From the NCBI RefSeq assembly GCF_000208745.1, contig NC_030853.1, forward strand, positions 11,201,913 through 11,265,912: DNA of 64,000 nucleotides, in the 5' to 3' direction. Below the pieces are notes generated by a model. That model saw only the letters and a list, made by a program, of their open reading frames with translations, ran no database searches and had not been told where the DNA came from. Shown piece after piece: positions 1-10,829 of the stretch (its first letter is position 1; every line of letters starts with the position of its first letter). The stretch comes from Theobroma cacao (lineage: Eukaryota; Streptophyta; Magnoliopsida; Malvales; Malvaceae). A program made the translations under genes and the position numbers.

Positions 1-82
1 GCGAATAAGCCAATGATGACCCAGCCATGTGCTAGTGGGAGTGCATATAAGCTGATGATGATGGGAAGGTGTGCATGATGAT

Positions 83-116
<34 letters not shown>

Positions 117-139
117 CCNGGGAAGGTGTGCATGATGAT

Positions 140-174
<35 letters not shown>

Positions 175-1324
175 CATACATAGATATGTATGTTATCACA
201 AGCTCATGAATATGGTATATGGTTGTAATGCATGTGAAAGTTTGACATGTTGAACTTTGGGAATTTATTTCTGTTTCATGTTGATTTTGTCATTCAAGTA
301 GGATGGTCTTTTCTTGAGGGAATGGAGACTTTTTCTTAGTGCTCTGTTTCTTGCTGCAGCGAGAATCATTCTCACTGCAGTGAGAAACTCTCAAGTTTTG
401 AGGGTTTTTACTAGACCTGGTTCTCGCTGCAACAAGAAACTTTCTGTTTTGGCTAACTGAATCTCACTGTAGCGAGAAACTTTCTGTCCATTATGCTATC
501 TTGCTAGTTTTTGCCATATTTTTCCATTTCATTTACACCATAGTTTAACATAGACTCCCAACATTTAGGGATTTATTTAATTAAGTTTGAAATGAGGAAT
601 TTTAGAGAGAAACCTTCAGCCATTTGAGAAACTCTCGTCCAGCTGATAACTTGAGCCCAAACTTCACTGCAGCGAAAAGGCATTCTCGCTATAGACCCGT
701 CATTTACTTGACTGAATTGCATGAATGCCATTAAAGTTTTTACTCTTCAAATCCTTTGTTGAGCATGGACCCTTTCCATCAAGTGATGTACTCATTTGGG
801 GTTTAGATGAGGGGTTTTGATAAGAACTAAATCGAAGTGCATTGTTTTAAAAATAAATGCATCATGATTTCTTTAAATTTTCCTTATTGTTGCTTGTTCC
901 CTTCCTTGTTCACTCACTGGGTTGATACTCACCGTTTTCAACTTCATGTTTTTAGATCAAGAGGCAACCGGTACTAAGTTGAGGTGCCCTTGTAGATTCG
1001 TTTCCTTGGTAGGTATCTCGGCATTCAGTAGCCGTACGTCACTCGAGTTTCTCTGCTGGAAATCGAGTCTCCTTTTTTATATGTATAGATAAACATGATG
1101 TAAATTATTAAGACATATGTTTTAGACAATACATGTATACTTGATTGGTAATGCCACTACAAGTTGGCAATGCTTAATATTAATTTGATTTGAAGTTATA
1201 AAATATGACTTAGCAACTTTTGATGGAATGATGAACAGGTCATATTAATAGGCTTGCTTGGGCTTAGTAAACTACATCCATCGGGCCCATGCACTGGTCA
1301 TGGCTCGAAATTTGGGTCATGACA
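1..1324 (+). repeat. D1-family gypsy LTR, 3' part (cut by window edge)
   Basis: This is the 3' portion of a D1 LTR. It ends at ...GGGTCATGACA (1324), directly before a copia reading frame, and is collinear with the D1 LTRs at 44428-47056 and 47799-50276. Shared blocks, in order: the GTGCTAGTGGGAGTGCAT minisatellite, an (AT)n tract, several CTCGCTGCAGCGAG-like palindromes (351-480, about 665-690), a conserved block near 1017-1045 (TCTCGGCATTCAGTAGC), and the terminal GGCTTGCTTGGGCTTAGT...GGGCCCATGC segment. The 5' part lies outside the window, so whether it is a solo LTR or part of a full copy is unknown. The bases after it (AGAAG) would be the right target duplication. Confidence 0.85.
63..175. 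other. Duplicated 57-base block joined by an N (probable assembly join)
   Basis: The block beginning GGGAAGGTGTGCATGATGAT and running into an (AT)n tract at 63-116 is repeated from 120. The only ambiguous base of the window (N, 119) sits at the join. A single N between two copies of one sequence that ends in a dinucleotide run is typical of two contig ends that were not merged. Confidence 0.7.
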
Positions 1325-2578
1325 AGAAGCCATAAGATTATTGCTTGCATTTGCATGTTTCATAAACTTAAATTATTTCAAATGGATGTGAAAGTGCATT
1401 TTTAAATCGTCTCATTCAAAAAGAAGTCTATGTCAAACAACCCCCCGGAATTAAGGATTTTGAAAAGCCTGATTATGTTTTCAAACTACATAGGGCCTTA
1501 TATGGATTAAAACAAGCTTGAAGAGCTTGGTATGAAAGACTCTCAAAGTTCTTAGTTGAGAAAGGGTATGTGAGAGGAAGTATTGATATAACACTATTCA
1601 TTAAAAAATACTTGAATGATTTGATTATTGTTCAAATTTATGTGGATGATATTGTATTTAGTGCTACTAATGAGGCTTTGTGTAAGAACTTTGCTGAAGA
1701 AATGTAGGGTGAATTTGAGATGAGCATGATGGGTGAACTGAAATTCTTTCTTGGCTTTCAAATCCAACAATGCAAGGATGACATCTTTATCAATCAAGAA
1801 AGATACATTCAAGACATGCTGAAAACGTTTGATATGCTGAAGTTGAAGTCAATCAGCACTCCAATGAGTCCCTCTACTAAGCTTGATAAAGATGAAAAAG
1901 GAATGAGTGTTGATTAAAAGCTTTATAGACGTATGATTGGATCTTTGCTTTACTTAACTGCTAGCAGACCTAATATTCAATTTAGTGTATTCTTCTGTAC
2001 ACAGTTTCAATCACAACCTAAAGAGTCACACTTAAGTGCTATAAAAAGAATCTTTAGGTATCTCTTGGACACACAAAACTTAAGATTATGGTATCTTAGA
2101 GGAACATCTTTTAGTCTTATTGGTTACTTTGATGTTGATTTTGCTGGAAGTAAAACTGATAGGAAAAGTATTACTGGCACTTGTCAGCTTCTAGGAAACA
2201 TGCTTGTATCTTGGTCAAGTAAAAAACAAAACTCTGTTACACTTTCAACAGCAGAAGCTGAATACATTTCCTTAGGTAGCTGTTGTACTCAAATTTTATG
2301 GATTAAACAACAATTAAAAGATTTTGGAGTAACCATGCATAATATACGTATATATTGTGATAACACAAGTGCAATTAACATCTCAAAAAATCCAGTTTAG
2401 CACTCTAGAAAAAGCACATTGAAATTTGACATCATTTTATCCGAGATCATGTGCTTAAAGAGACGTTACGATTGAATTTGTCAACACTTCAAATCAATTG
2501 ACTGATATATTTACCAAACCCTTAAATGAGGAAAGATTTTGTGAAATTAGAAGAAATCTAGGAATGGTTAATGTATAG
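1325..2578 (+). pseudogene. Sirevirus-type Ty1/copia pol remnant (reverse transcriptase and RNase H)
   Basis: This is the C-terminal half of a copia polyprotein. The reverse transcriptase copies element RNA into DNA in virus-like particles, and RNase H removes the RNA template. Visible parts are an RT segment from 1325 (EAIRLLLAFACFI), the GLKQA block near 1507, an intact YVDD catalytic motif near 1639, a Sirevirus-like MSMMGELKFFLGFQI block at 1723, and RNase H (DVDFAGSKTDRKS near 2122; STAEAEYISLGSC near 2248). The C-terminus is NQLTDIFTKPLNEERF and ends at a TAG at 2576-2578. Frameshifts (near 1385-1400 and around 2400) and in-frame stops (near 1519, 1705, 1915, 2398) make it non-functional. 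The N-terminal part is missing because a D1 LTR interrupts it at 1324. The Sirevirus assignment rests on the RT signature, the post-pol region and the LTR. Confidence 0.88.
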
Positions 2579-2756
2579 AAGCTTTAGGAAAATTTTTGAG
2601 CTTTTCTTTCATAAGATAGTAGATACTTTGTTGATTAAGAGAATCACTTAATTGACTAAGAGCATTCTGTTTTTTTTTTATGATAGACTTAGTCGGATAA
2701 GAGGAAAACTTAGTCAGTTAAGAAACTAAAATAAAATGATATGAAGTTAATGGAGC

Positions 2757-3880
2757 ATGCTTTTAATGCTACCCCCCCTCAATTTAGGAAGATTCATGAT
2801 TGAAAGAATGAAAGGAACATGTCGAGTTAACAAGATGACTCTACCTTCTGGAAACATAATCACCTCTCTAGTAATGAAAAAAGGATTGTGGAGTTCCAGA
2901 TATGAAATAGATCAAGTTAAGAGCAGGGATCAGGCTATCTATCTAGGAAGTTTGTCAAAAAAGGGTACAAGCTAGAAAGAGAAAAATTTATGAAGACCCC
3001 TAAAAACACTTTAAGGGAAGAGCATTCTACCTCTGCATAGACTAAGGCAACTTCCTCTCAGATTTCAAATGAGATGATTTGAATTTATTAATGAGAATTG
3101 ACGGCAAACTCACTAACCAGTCTGTAAGAATTTGGAAAATTGAAGAAAATTTACAAGAGCTAGGAGATTTGATGAAGGAGAAAAAAAAGTCACCTTCTGG
3201 TCCTAAAACTGAGGATACCTCAATAGCGCCAAGTTTTGCACTAGCAGGATAGCCTGTTGAGAATCCTACTTTTCAAGTTGAAGGTGATGAACCCGAATCT
3301 GCTACAGCAAGAAAAACACCCACTCTTGAACATGAAATTGAAAAAGAAGACAGTGATAACACAAAAGTCATAGGATCATTTAATGACAATTCTCCACAGC
3401 ATGATGAGGCACAGATAGATAAACCATCTCCCACAAACTTTGAGGAAATTTTATTCATGGATGTCTTTCACCAGATGGTAAGGGAAGAGGAGCAACAAAA
3501 AGCAAAGCACAAAAAATAGCATCTACAAAAGCATCCCCTAATTCAGTTCATACCACAAGGAAGAGTGAACAAACTTGTAAAGAAAAAGGAGAAATTGCTG
3601 CATTTGCACAAGATAAACCTAAACCGATTGAAAATGGCAGAAAGACTATGGCAACAAAGACCAAGTTTTTGAAAAGGAGAAAGTCTTCAAGATTGGCTGA
3701 CAAAGCAAAACCTTCAGTCAAATCTTCTATTCAAGATCCTCTCAATGTTCAGACACATCTTCTTCTGATTCCTCACCATAGAGATCATCACTTGTGTCAT
3801 CCCTAGAACCCCTCAATGTTCATTTTGGAACTGATGAATCCACCCTCTTTGACTCTTCCTAAGCTAGTAGACCACCCCTG
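2757..3880 (+). pseudogene. Post-pol (env-like) ORF remnant of the Sirevirus
   Basis: Between pol and the 3' LTR lies about 1.9 kb, where Sireviruses carry an extra ORF, often called env-like, of uncertain function. Short frames remain. One is 72 codons from 2757. Another begins at ATG 3091 and reads to about 3519 with one stop near 3252; it is rich in charged residues with a coiled-coil look (IWKIEENLQELGDLMKEKKK). A third, near 3665-3760, has a basic patch (FLKRRKSSRLADKAKPS). No signal peptide or membrane segment is evident. The acidic-basic, low-complexity composition fits decayed Sirevirus env-like ORFs, but the family call depends mainly on position. Confidence 0.45.
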
Positions 3881-4449
3881 TTTTGTTGATGACAAAAATG
3901 GGGAGAAATAGAAAGCAAAAAGGGAGATAGAAAGTAGAATAAATTTAGGGAAAAAGTAGAAGTAATTTAGGGGTAATTTAAGAATCTGAATCTGACTCTG
4001 ATGATGTTGGGCTGTTTATGTTATCTTGTTTACTGATGGTTAAAAATTGGATGCTGATAACTTATTTCTGTTATGTTTTTTTTGTTATTTTTGTTGGATT
4101 GTTAATGGCATTAATGACATTTGTTTTTGGAATGGATATGGTCTATTGGTAATATGTTGATGACAGTTAGTTACAATATTGATGATATTTTTTCATTCTG
4201 TCACCTATTGCTGATTGTTTTATAAGCCTGTATGAAGATATTCTATCAAATGTTTGAATCTATACCTATTATTTTCTTTAAGAAATAAATAAAAACTTGC
4301 TCACCTACTAAGTTGGATAATAAAATAACTTCAAAAGATCATGCATACATTAAGGAGGAGCGCACACTCAGGGGGAGAAATCCTAATCTAGCACAAAAAA
4401 AAAAACTAATAGACACTGTGCTTTTAATCAAGGAATGTTTTGTCATCAT

Positions 4450-4464
4450 AAAAAAGGGGAAGAT
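4450..4464 (+). promoter_or_regulatory. Polypurine tract of the Sirevirus
   Basis: AAAAAAGGGGAAGA directly precedes the 3' LTR start (TGTTGGCTCC at 4465). It is the expected plus-strand priming site for reverse transcription. Further purine runs with CAGGGGGAGA (near 4370) and AATGGGGAGA (near 3897) lie upstream; multiple polypurine tracts are a known Sirevirus trait. Confidence 0.8.
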
Positions 4465-5289
4465 TGTTGGCTCCATTAGTCTTTGATGATAATAAAACAT
4501 TTCCACTCATTTATGTCTAACTATACTACTTGAGTGCAGGATGAAAATGTATGTCAAAAATGAATTAATCACTAAAAAGCAAATATCAAAACTCATAAGA
4601 ATAAAGAGCTACAATTGAGCCACAAAACAAAAGCCTATTAGTCAGATAACCAAGGGAGTTAGTCAACTAAAACTCAAAAATGGAGATGACTGGTTCAGAA
4701 ACAAAGAAGACTTAGTCAACCAAGAAACATGGTTAGTCGACTAAGAGCTCACTGCCAGAAATTGGGATCAGAAGATAGAAATGACTTAATCGACTAAGAA
4801 GTATGTTAGTCAACTAAAAGCATTCTGTTTGAAAATTTGAATTTGAATGCTAAAAGACAAATTAATAGCTAGAACTAACTGCAAACTATTTCCAAAGGTC
4901 TAAAGTTGTCAAACATCCATCAAAGTTGGTTTTTCAAGTATAAAAACCCTCCCCAATGGCTACGAACAAGATTAGATGCTTCCAAGATCAAAAAGAGCTC
5001 ACAAATAGAAAAAACTCTCTGCATACTTTTTGCACTTCACTCCAATCCTTGTAATAGAGTTAAGCTCTTCATCTTGTACCATTCAGATTAGGTTAGTGAT
5101 CATAAGTTTCTTGATTTCTGTTCTCCTTGATTACTTAAAGTGTGCAAGTCACTCTAAGTGGATTGTTCAAGCTTGGGTTAGCTTGATTGGGTGTATAGAT
5201 TCTAACTCAACCTAGGAAAAGTTAGTTTTGGGTTTTGGTTGATCTCGAGAAAAACCATTATTAAAGGTTGTGGTTGAGCCTATAAAAAG

Positions 5290-7672
5290 TATAATACCAT
5301 GTACTTTAATATGGTGGCTAATTGTGAAACCCTGACCTCCATAGCTGCGTGACTATAGGTAGACTGTTGAGTGCATCAAATTCATATATTTAATGGGAGA
5401 TTAAATATCTAATTAGTCTAAGTTGGACTAGATTTAGGATTGAATTTAGGTTTTTTTATTTATTTTATTAGTTTATTTTAATTTATGTTTAAATGTTTAT
5501 TTTGAGTTAATGATGCTAGTTTTACGTAATTTATAATTATTTTATGTTTTTATATGAGTAAGATCAAAAATAATTTCAGTTGGTGAAGAAAAGTGCATAA
5601 TTAATTGTTACTCTATTTGCATATGTTTCGATTTTTCAATCATATCTCCCACCAAAAAAGTCCAAATGACGTATTTTTGTACCATTAGAAAGATAAGAGG
5701 TAGAGCTACAACTTTTATTTTTACCACTTTGCCTAGTTCTGAACGAAAGGTGGTCAAAATCTTTGTCAAAGTGAAGGTACTGCACCAAAAGAACAAAAAG
5801 GGGGCATTTTTGTAAATTTTGTGAAACTTTGATTGACTTTAGGATAAATATCTCATTTCTTCCAGCACCTTCTTCTCACTTCCAGCAGCTTCTTCTTCTT
5901 CTTCCCATCCTTTTCCCTCACTAAACGTTTTATCCCTTCCATGGAAAAGAAGCCTTAAAGCCTCCATAACTTTCTTGAATTAACTCTGATTCTCATACTT
6001 TTGTACACTTTTTCATAGGGTTTTTCATACTCTTTCACTTTTACACCTCAAGAACCCTCAAAAGCTCTTCTTCTACACTTTTTCTCGCTAGCTGAACATT
6101 TTGAGAGAGAGAGAGAGAGATAGACTTTCCTTGATAGCTTGAAGAACTCTTGATAAGAATTCCACTATAAAGCCACCATAGTGATAATGAGTTAGATTTG
6201 ATTTTTGAGTTGTTGATGATGGTCAATAATTAGGTTTGTGGGCTGATTTATTGTTGAAGGTTATTTAATCATGTCTAGTATGAACAATGACTACTTAAAT
6301 GGTAATTGGAAGCTAGTTAGGAATAACTAGTAAAACTTGATTTAGGAAACAACTTTTGGAATAGTATTTATGTAAATTGAGTTGGTGTGATGCTATTGTA
6401 TGTATAGGTTCCAACGAGACTCCACATCTCCATTTGGAGCATTAAACGCAATTAGAGTCTATCAAAGCATGAACAAAGACACTGTGAGTGAACTTGCATT
6501 AAAATATTTTGGAATAAATGATTATATGCTTGATTAACTACTTGAAATATTTTATTGGTTTTTCTTTAAAACTTGCATGTGAACAAGCCCTTGATGAAAC
6601 GTTTTAATGTTGTGAAATATTAATGTGATAAACTCATGTGTTCCTATATTATGTGGATATGTGTGTTATGCTTTGAGTGATAATGTTGTATAATAGCTAT
6701 AACCATGCACGAGCGATGTGGGAGTGCACGTGACGGTGCCGGTGGTGTGCGGTGTGGCAGTGCACATGTCGATAATGATGTGGGTGGGAGTTCGTGTGAT
6801 GATATTGAAATATGCATGTAGGGAGTGCACATGATGATATTGAAATGTTCGTGTAGGGAGTGCACATGATGATATTGCCTTATGCGTGTAGGGAGTGCAC
6901 ATGAGCTGAGTAAGGTGGCGGTGGTTTTCATGTGTATATATATATATATATATATATATGCTATAGACAAGTTATGAAAATAAAAATGTGATTGTACTAT
7001 ATGCTATAGAATGCCTTTCCGCTGTAGTGAGAAACCCTCTGTTTTGCTTGTCTTGATTGGATATTTGCTATAGTTTTCACTCTTTTTAACTCCATTGTGG
7101 ATTATAAATCCTTCACCTTAAGGGATTAAATAATCAAGGGTTGAATCAAGGGCTTTACAAGAAATTAAACTAAATTGCATTGTTTTAAAAATAAGTGCAT
7201 CGTGTTTTCAAAATCTTTCTGTATCATTTGCTTGTTCCCTTCCTAAGTTCACTCACTGAGTTTATACTTATTATTTTCAACTTAATGTTTTAGTTTTCAG
7301 GTTTGAAGGTAGTTGGATTCCTAGGCTGAGGTCTTTTCTCTTATCTATTTTTCGGTAGGTCTCCTAGAGTCACTCCACTGACGGTCAAGGTCTTTGTATA
7401 TGCACATACATGTTTAATGTGAATTGTTAAGATACATTTGACAAACTATCTATGTATATTTCAATTTATGATGCCAGTGCGAGTATTTACTTGGGTTCTA
7501 CGAATTGTCTTCGAAGAAATTAGTGTTCGAACACTATTAAGTATAGATATTAAAGAAATATGAATGATAGATGGACTAATGTACAGATTCATATAGGAAG
7601 GCTTGCTTGGGCCTAGTGGGCTGTGCCTATTGGGTCCTTGCTCCGGTCATGGCCTGGGATTAGGCTGTGACA
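5290..7672 (+). mobile_element. Solo D1 LTR with a 33-base L3-like start
   Basis: AAAAG at 5285-5289 and 7673-7677 flanks the insert as a target duplication. Comparison with the uninterrupted LTR at about 62740 confirms this as the insertion site. From 5323 (TGTGAAACCCTGACC) to 7672 (GGCTGTGACA) it is a D1 LTR. It has a (GA)n tract near 6104, a 35-base minisatellite at about 6795-6905, an (AT)n tract (6935-6959) and the usual 3' block. The first 33 bases (5290-5322) are not D1: they resemble the start of the L3 LTR (see 34995). No internal coding region is present, so it is a solo LTR. Confidence 0.82.
6795..6905 (+). repeat. 35-base minisatellite in a D1 LTR
   Basis: Three adjacent units read GATGATATTGAAAT...GTAGGGAGTGCACAT, with divergent units further left (6710-6795). 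The core GGGAGTGCAC is shared with tandem arrays of other unit lengths in other D1 LTRs. The apparent 108- and 78-codon antisense frames here are products of the repeat. Confidence 0.75.
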
Positions 7673-7976
7673 AAAAGCCATTGTAAAAGCTTGGTGGGAG
7701 CTTGGGAATTCCACCATTTATAGTGACTTGGTTTGAAAAATCCTTGGTTGAAAGATCAAGGTAGTGGATGTAGGTCTTTGATCGAACCACTATAAATCTT
7801 TGTGTATTGTTTGCCCACTTTTATTTTTCATTTCATTCTTCCCTAAATCATTCGTTCATCTTACATCTAACTTCTCATCATTGACCTTTAACTTGCCCTC
7901 AATTAGAAGTCAAGTTTAGTGACATTCAAAAAAGTGTTATCCATCTCCGTTCTAGCACCTTTATTTAGGACCAACA

Positions 7977-10608
7977 GATTGGAGGAGATTTAGTGACATG
8001 CAAGCCATCAAACCCGTGAATGCATGATAGATTTAAGTGAAAGAGAAACGGTAAACATAATAATGAGTTTTAAGGCCAATGGATGGTAAGATTTTTTTGA
8101 AGAACTAATTTGTGAATCATGTTGGCAGCCTGGTGATTGAAGTTTTAGAGGAATGTTGGAGTGCATGTGCGGATCAAGCAACCTTTAAGGTAAAAATGAA
8201 TAATGCTTTAAGTATAGTTGAGAGATCTTAAGAAAATGGCTTTTGTTATGTTGATAGGGATCTTGAAAGGCATATTGTGAAGGATAATGGTTGTTGAAAG
8301 AATCTAAAATGCGTGAGCTAGTTGGAAATGTTAAGTTTGCTTCTTATGTTGTTTGAAAGAAATATGGAGGGATAATGTGAATGAAGGATTGAGAAATAAA
8401 GCATTGAAAGTTAGATAGACAATTATGCATGTAAACTTGGAAATAATTGAGTGAGATTTAGAATGATTGTTGCTGCCATATATGTGGTTAATATTATGAA
8501 ATATAAGATGGATTTGGATGAAAGTTGCTTGGAAAGGTTGAAATGGGAACTTAATGCTATAAATAAGTTGTCAGTACATATAATATAAAGGATTACGCAA
8601 GTAAAAGATATGAATTTCTTTGGTAAACATATGTCAAGATGAACGTGAATATGCAAAGGTTAAGTGAGAAAGAATGGTGATTCTAGCATGATGTAAGTTA
8701 CTAAAATGATGATTAATGTTTGAATAAGAAAGAAAATGGGATGTGATATAAAAGCATAAAACTAAGAATGTGGTACATAAGGTAGAAAATATGAATAAAC
8801 TTGTGGTGACATTCACTAAATATATTGAGTTAACTTGCTATTAGGAAGTGTACAAGTGAGAAAGGTTTGCCGTGGTGGCGTACCGAAGGTGGTGACGGGT
8901 GACCGACAAGTAACATTAGCTAGAAACGCACCCAAACCGATAGCGACGTAGTGTCCTACTATTGTAAGGTGAGTAGTGGGTGTCTATTTCAAAAGATCTA
9001 TACTATATATATTGTTATAGTTCAATAAACGTTGCCAGTTTTCTTTAAATGCAACTGTGGATAGCATGGGTTGTTAGCCTTAATAGGTGATTTTAAAATG
9101 GATTTACAATGATTTATACACTGCTATTGTGGAAAGCATGAACTGGTAGAAACCATAGGAAATTGTGGATGCAAGTTGATTTGGAAATTGTTTGTGTAGA
9201 ATATATATATATATACATGCATGTAAAGAGTTTTAGAAATTGGGAAACAAGCCATTTTGAACTGTTTTGCATAAAAAATCCATGCCTTGTATCTTTGCAT
9301 GATATGCATGGTTAAATGCACTTGTCAAAATGGTTTAAATGCAAACTTTTGAGAGCCAGTTTTAGTCCGATCTTTATACAAGTGTTTACACCATGCCTTT
9401 AATGTGAAAAGCAATTTGAAAGGTTATCGAACCTTGTTTGCAAATGATTTAAAGCAAAAGTCTTGGAAAACTTGATTTGGTTTTGGAAAATGGTTTTGAC
9501 AAACCAAGAGCGTTGAGAGTAGGCCAAATGTCACATCGAGATAGTGTGACCCTTGTGCACAAGTGAGCTGTAGCTAGAGAACTTTTAGGTCATCGACAGG
9601 CTGTTAGACGTGGCTAGGGCCACGGTCTGTGACATACACGTGGTGAGGCCATGGGTTGATATATGTGGCTAGGCCAGAAGTTGATTTATGTGGTTACGAC
9701 CACCTGATTTCTTCGATGTCAGCCAACATCATTGAGACTGTCATGGCTGTGGGAATCCGGTGGAGCGGGGCTCTCGGATTGGTATTTCGTGGAAGTGGGT
9801 CCACGAATGATTACTATGTTTACCTACTCAAGAGCCTTGAGAGTTTTATACTCATACTCTTTTGCATGGTGGAGAGTTAATGTTTGCCGCAACTCCCCTA
9901 CTTGGTTGCAAGCTTTCAGCGCTTTATAAGTTTATTTTGAGTTGATATACGTGAATGTACATGGTTATTTTTACATGAAACACATTTTGGAAACGTGTAT
10001 GATTTATACGACTATTATGCTTTTAAAGGAAAAGGATGATTTTGAGCATTGAAAATTATTTTACTATGCTTTATTTTCAGCATTGATTACCAAGGAAAGT
10101 ATTACATTATGATTTATAGCATCATTTCTACAAGGCACAAATACCTTACTTGTGATTTGGATTCATAAGATTATCCTTTTATATTTGGTTTTATTATTCA
10201 AATTATCTGCTTTACGCTTGTTTTCCATCTACGCCCTACTCATGGAGCCGATGATTACTGAGTTTGTGAGACACATCCCCTTATCTCATAGCACCTTATT
10301 TCGAGTCGCTCCCCTGCTGGAGGTCAAGTCGTCCATAGTGTGATGTATTGGTAAATAGTGTCAATGTAAATGTACAGTTAGTAAATTATAAACTATAATG
10401 TATTTTTACGATTATGGCAAATAAAGGTCAAGATTGCTTATTACAATTATGTTAATTTTTTATTCCAAAGAGTCATGCGGTTCAAAGTAATTTTATAGAT
10501 TGGTGGCAGGAAGATGTAGTAATAACTAAAATTTCATTTAAGGCTTGTTCGGGACTTGGCGGGTTCTCCCACAAGACTCGAACGCCAGTAGTGATCGAGG
10601 TGCTGTCA
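7977..10608 (+). repeat. L3-family LTR, plus strand (start unresolved)
   Basis: From about 8340-8480 onward this is collinear with the reverse complement of 27020-28339 plus 21313-21472. Examples: GGTGAGTAGTGGGTGTCTAT at 8970 against the minus-strand copy near 27215, and GTGGAAAGCATGA at 9129. The 3' end is a block of the type found at the end of long chromovirus LTRs (GGCTTGTTCGGGACTTGGCG at 10542), finishing TGCTGTCA at 10608. No gag or pol is visible. For 7977 to about 8340 I found no match elsewhere in the window; it could be diverged L3 or unrelated sequence. No target duplication was found on the left. Confidence 0.5.
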
Positions 10609-10829
10609 TTGCAAGCAGCTTCAGGTTGGTTACTAAATAATTGCCCATGTCTGTCTCAAAGCATGTGATGAATCTCCTTATAAGGAAGGATGGGGATATC
10701 AATCTCTCGTTCAGGAATTGGCACTTTGTTCATCAACGATGTATGATATCTAGCAGAGACATCGGCAAAGATGAACTTCGATCTATCAAAGACGCCACTA
10801 GAGCTTGGTTTGGATCATTTAGGTGCCAT
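10609..10829 (-). pseudogene. N-terminus of a post-pol 'putative plant transposon protein' ORF
   Basis: A minus-strand frame starts at ATG 10829-10827, right after a pyrimidine-rich stretch ending TTTTGTAG, which looks like a splice acceptor. It reads MAPK, a stop, then SKPSSSGVFDRSKF, NKVPIPERE, a second stop, and NQPEAACN up to 10609, where the L3 LTR begins. Athila-like and related gypsy elements often carry a gene after pol encoding a protein with this kind of start (a phenylalanine-aspartate-rich N-terminus, then a PERG-like motif and an NQPEAA-like block). The position, downstream of the integrase on the same strand, fits. It is truncated and has two in-frame stops. The family call is from remembered motif patterns only. 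Confidence 0.5.

Larger units (their letters stand above)
4465..7976 (+). repeat. 3' LTR of the Sirevirus, split by a D1 insertion
   Basis: The LTR starts TGTTGGCTCC and ends TTTAGGACCAACA. It matches the complete LTR at 61918-62981 at both ends and in the middle (CCTTGGTTG...GATCAAGGTAGTGGAT). Without the insertion at 5290-7672 and one copy of the AAAAG duplication it is about 1.1 kb, like the 1064-base LTR at 61918. It carries several TTAGTCGACTAA-type palindromes (4636-4820). The insertion interrupts a stretch that reads GAGCC...AAAAGCCATTG in the other copy, so the ancestral site can be read directly. Confidence 0.85.

Noticed and set aside
6644..6970. Repetitive 108-codon minus-strand frame (His/Cys-rich)
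   Set aside because: A translation of the 35-base minisatellite, which differs in unit length in other copies of the same LTR.
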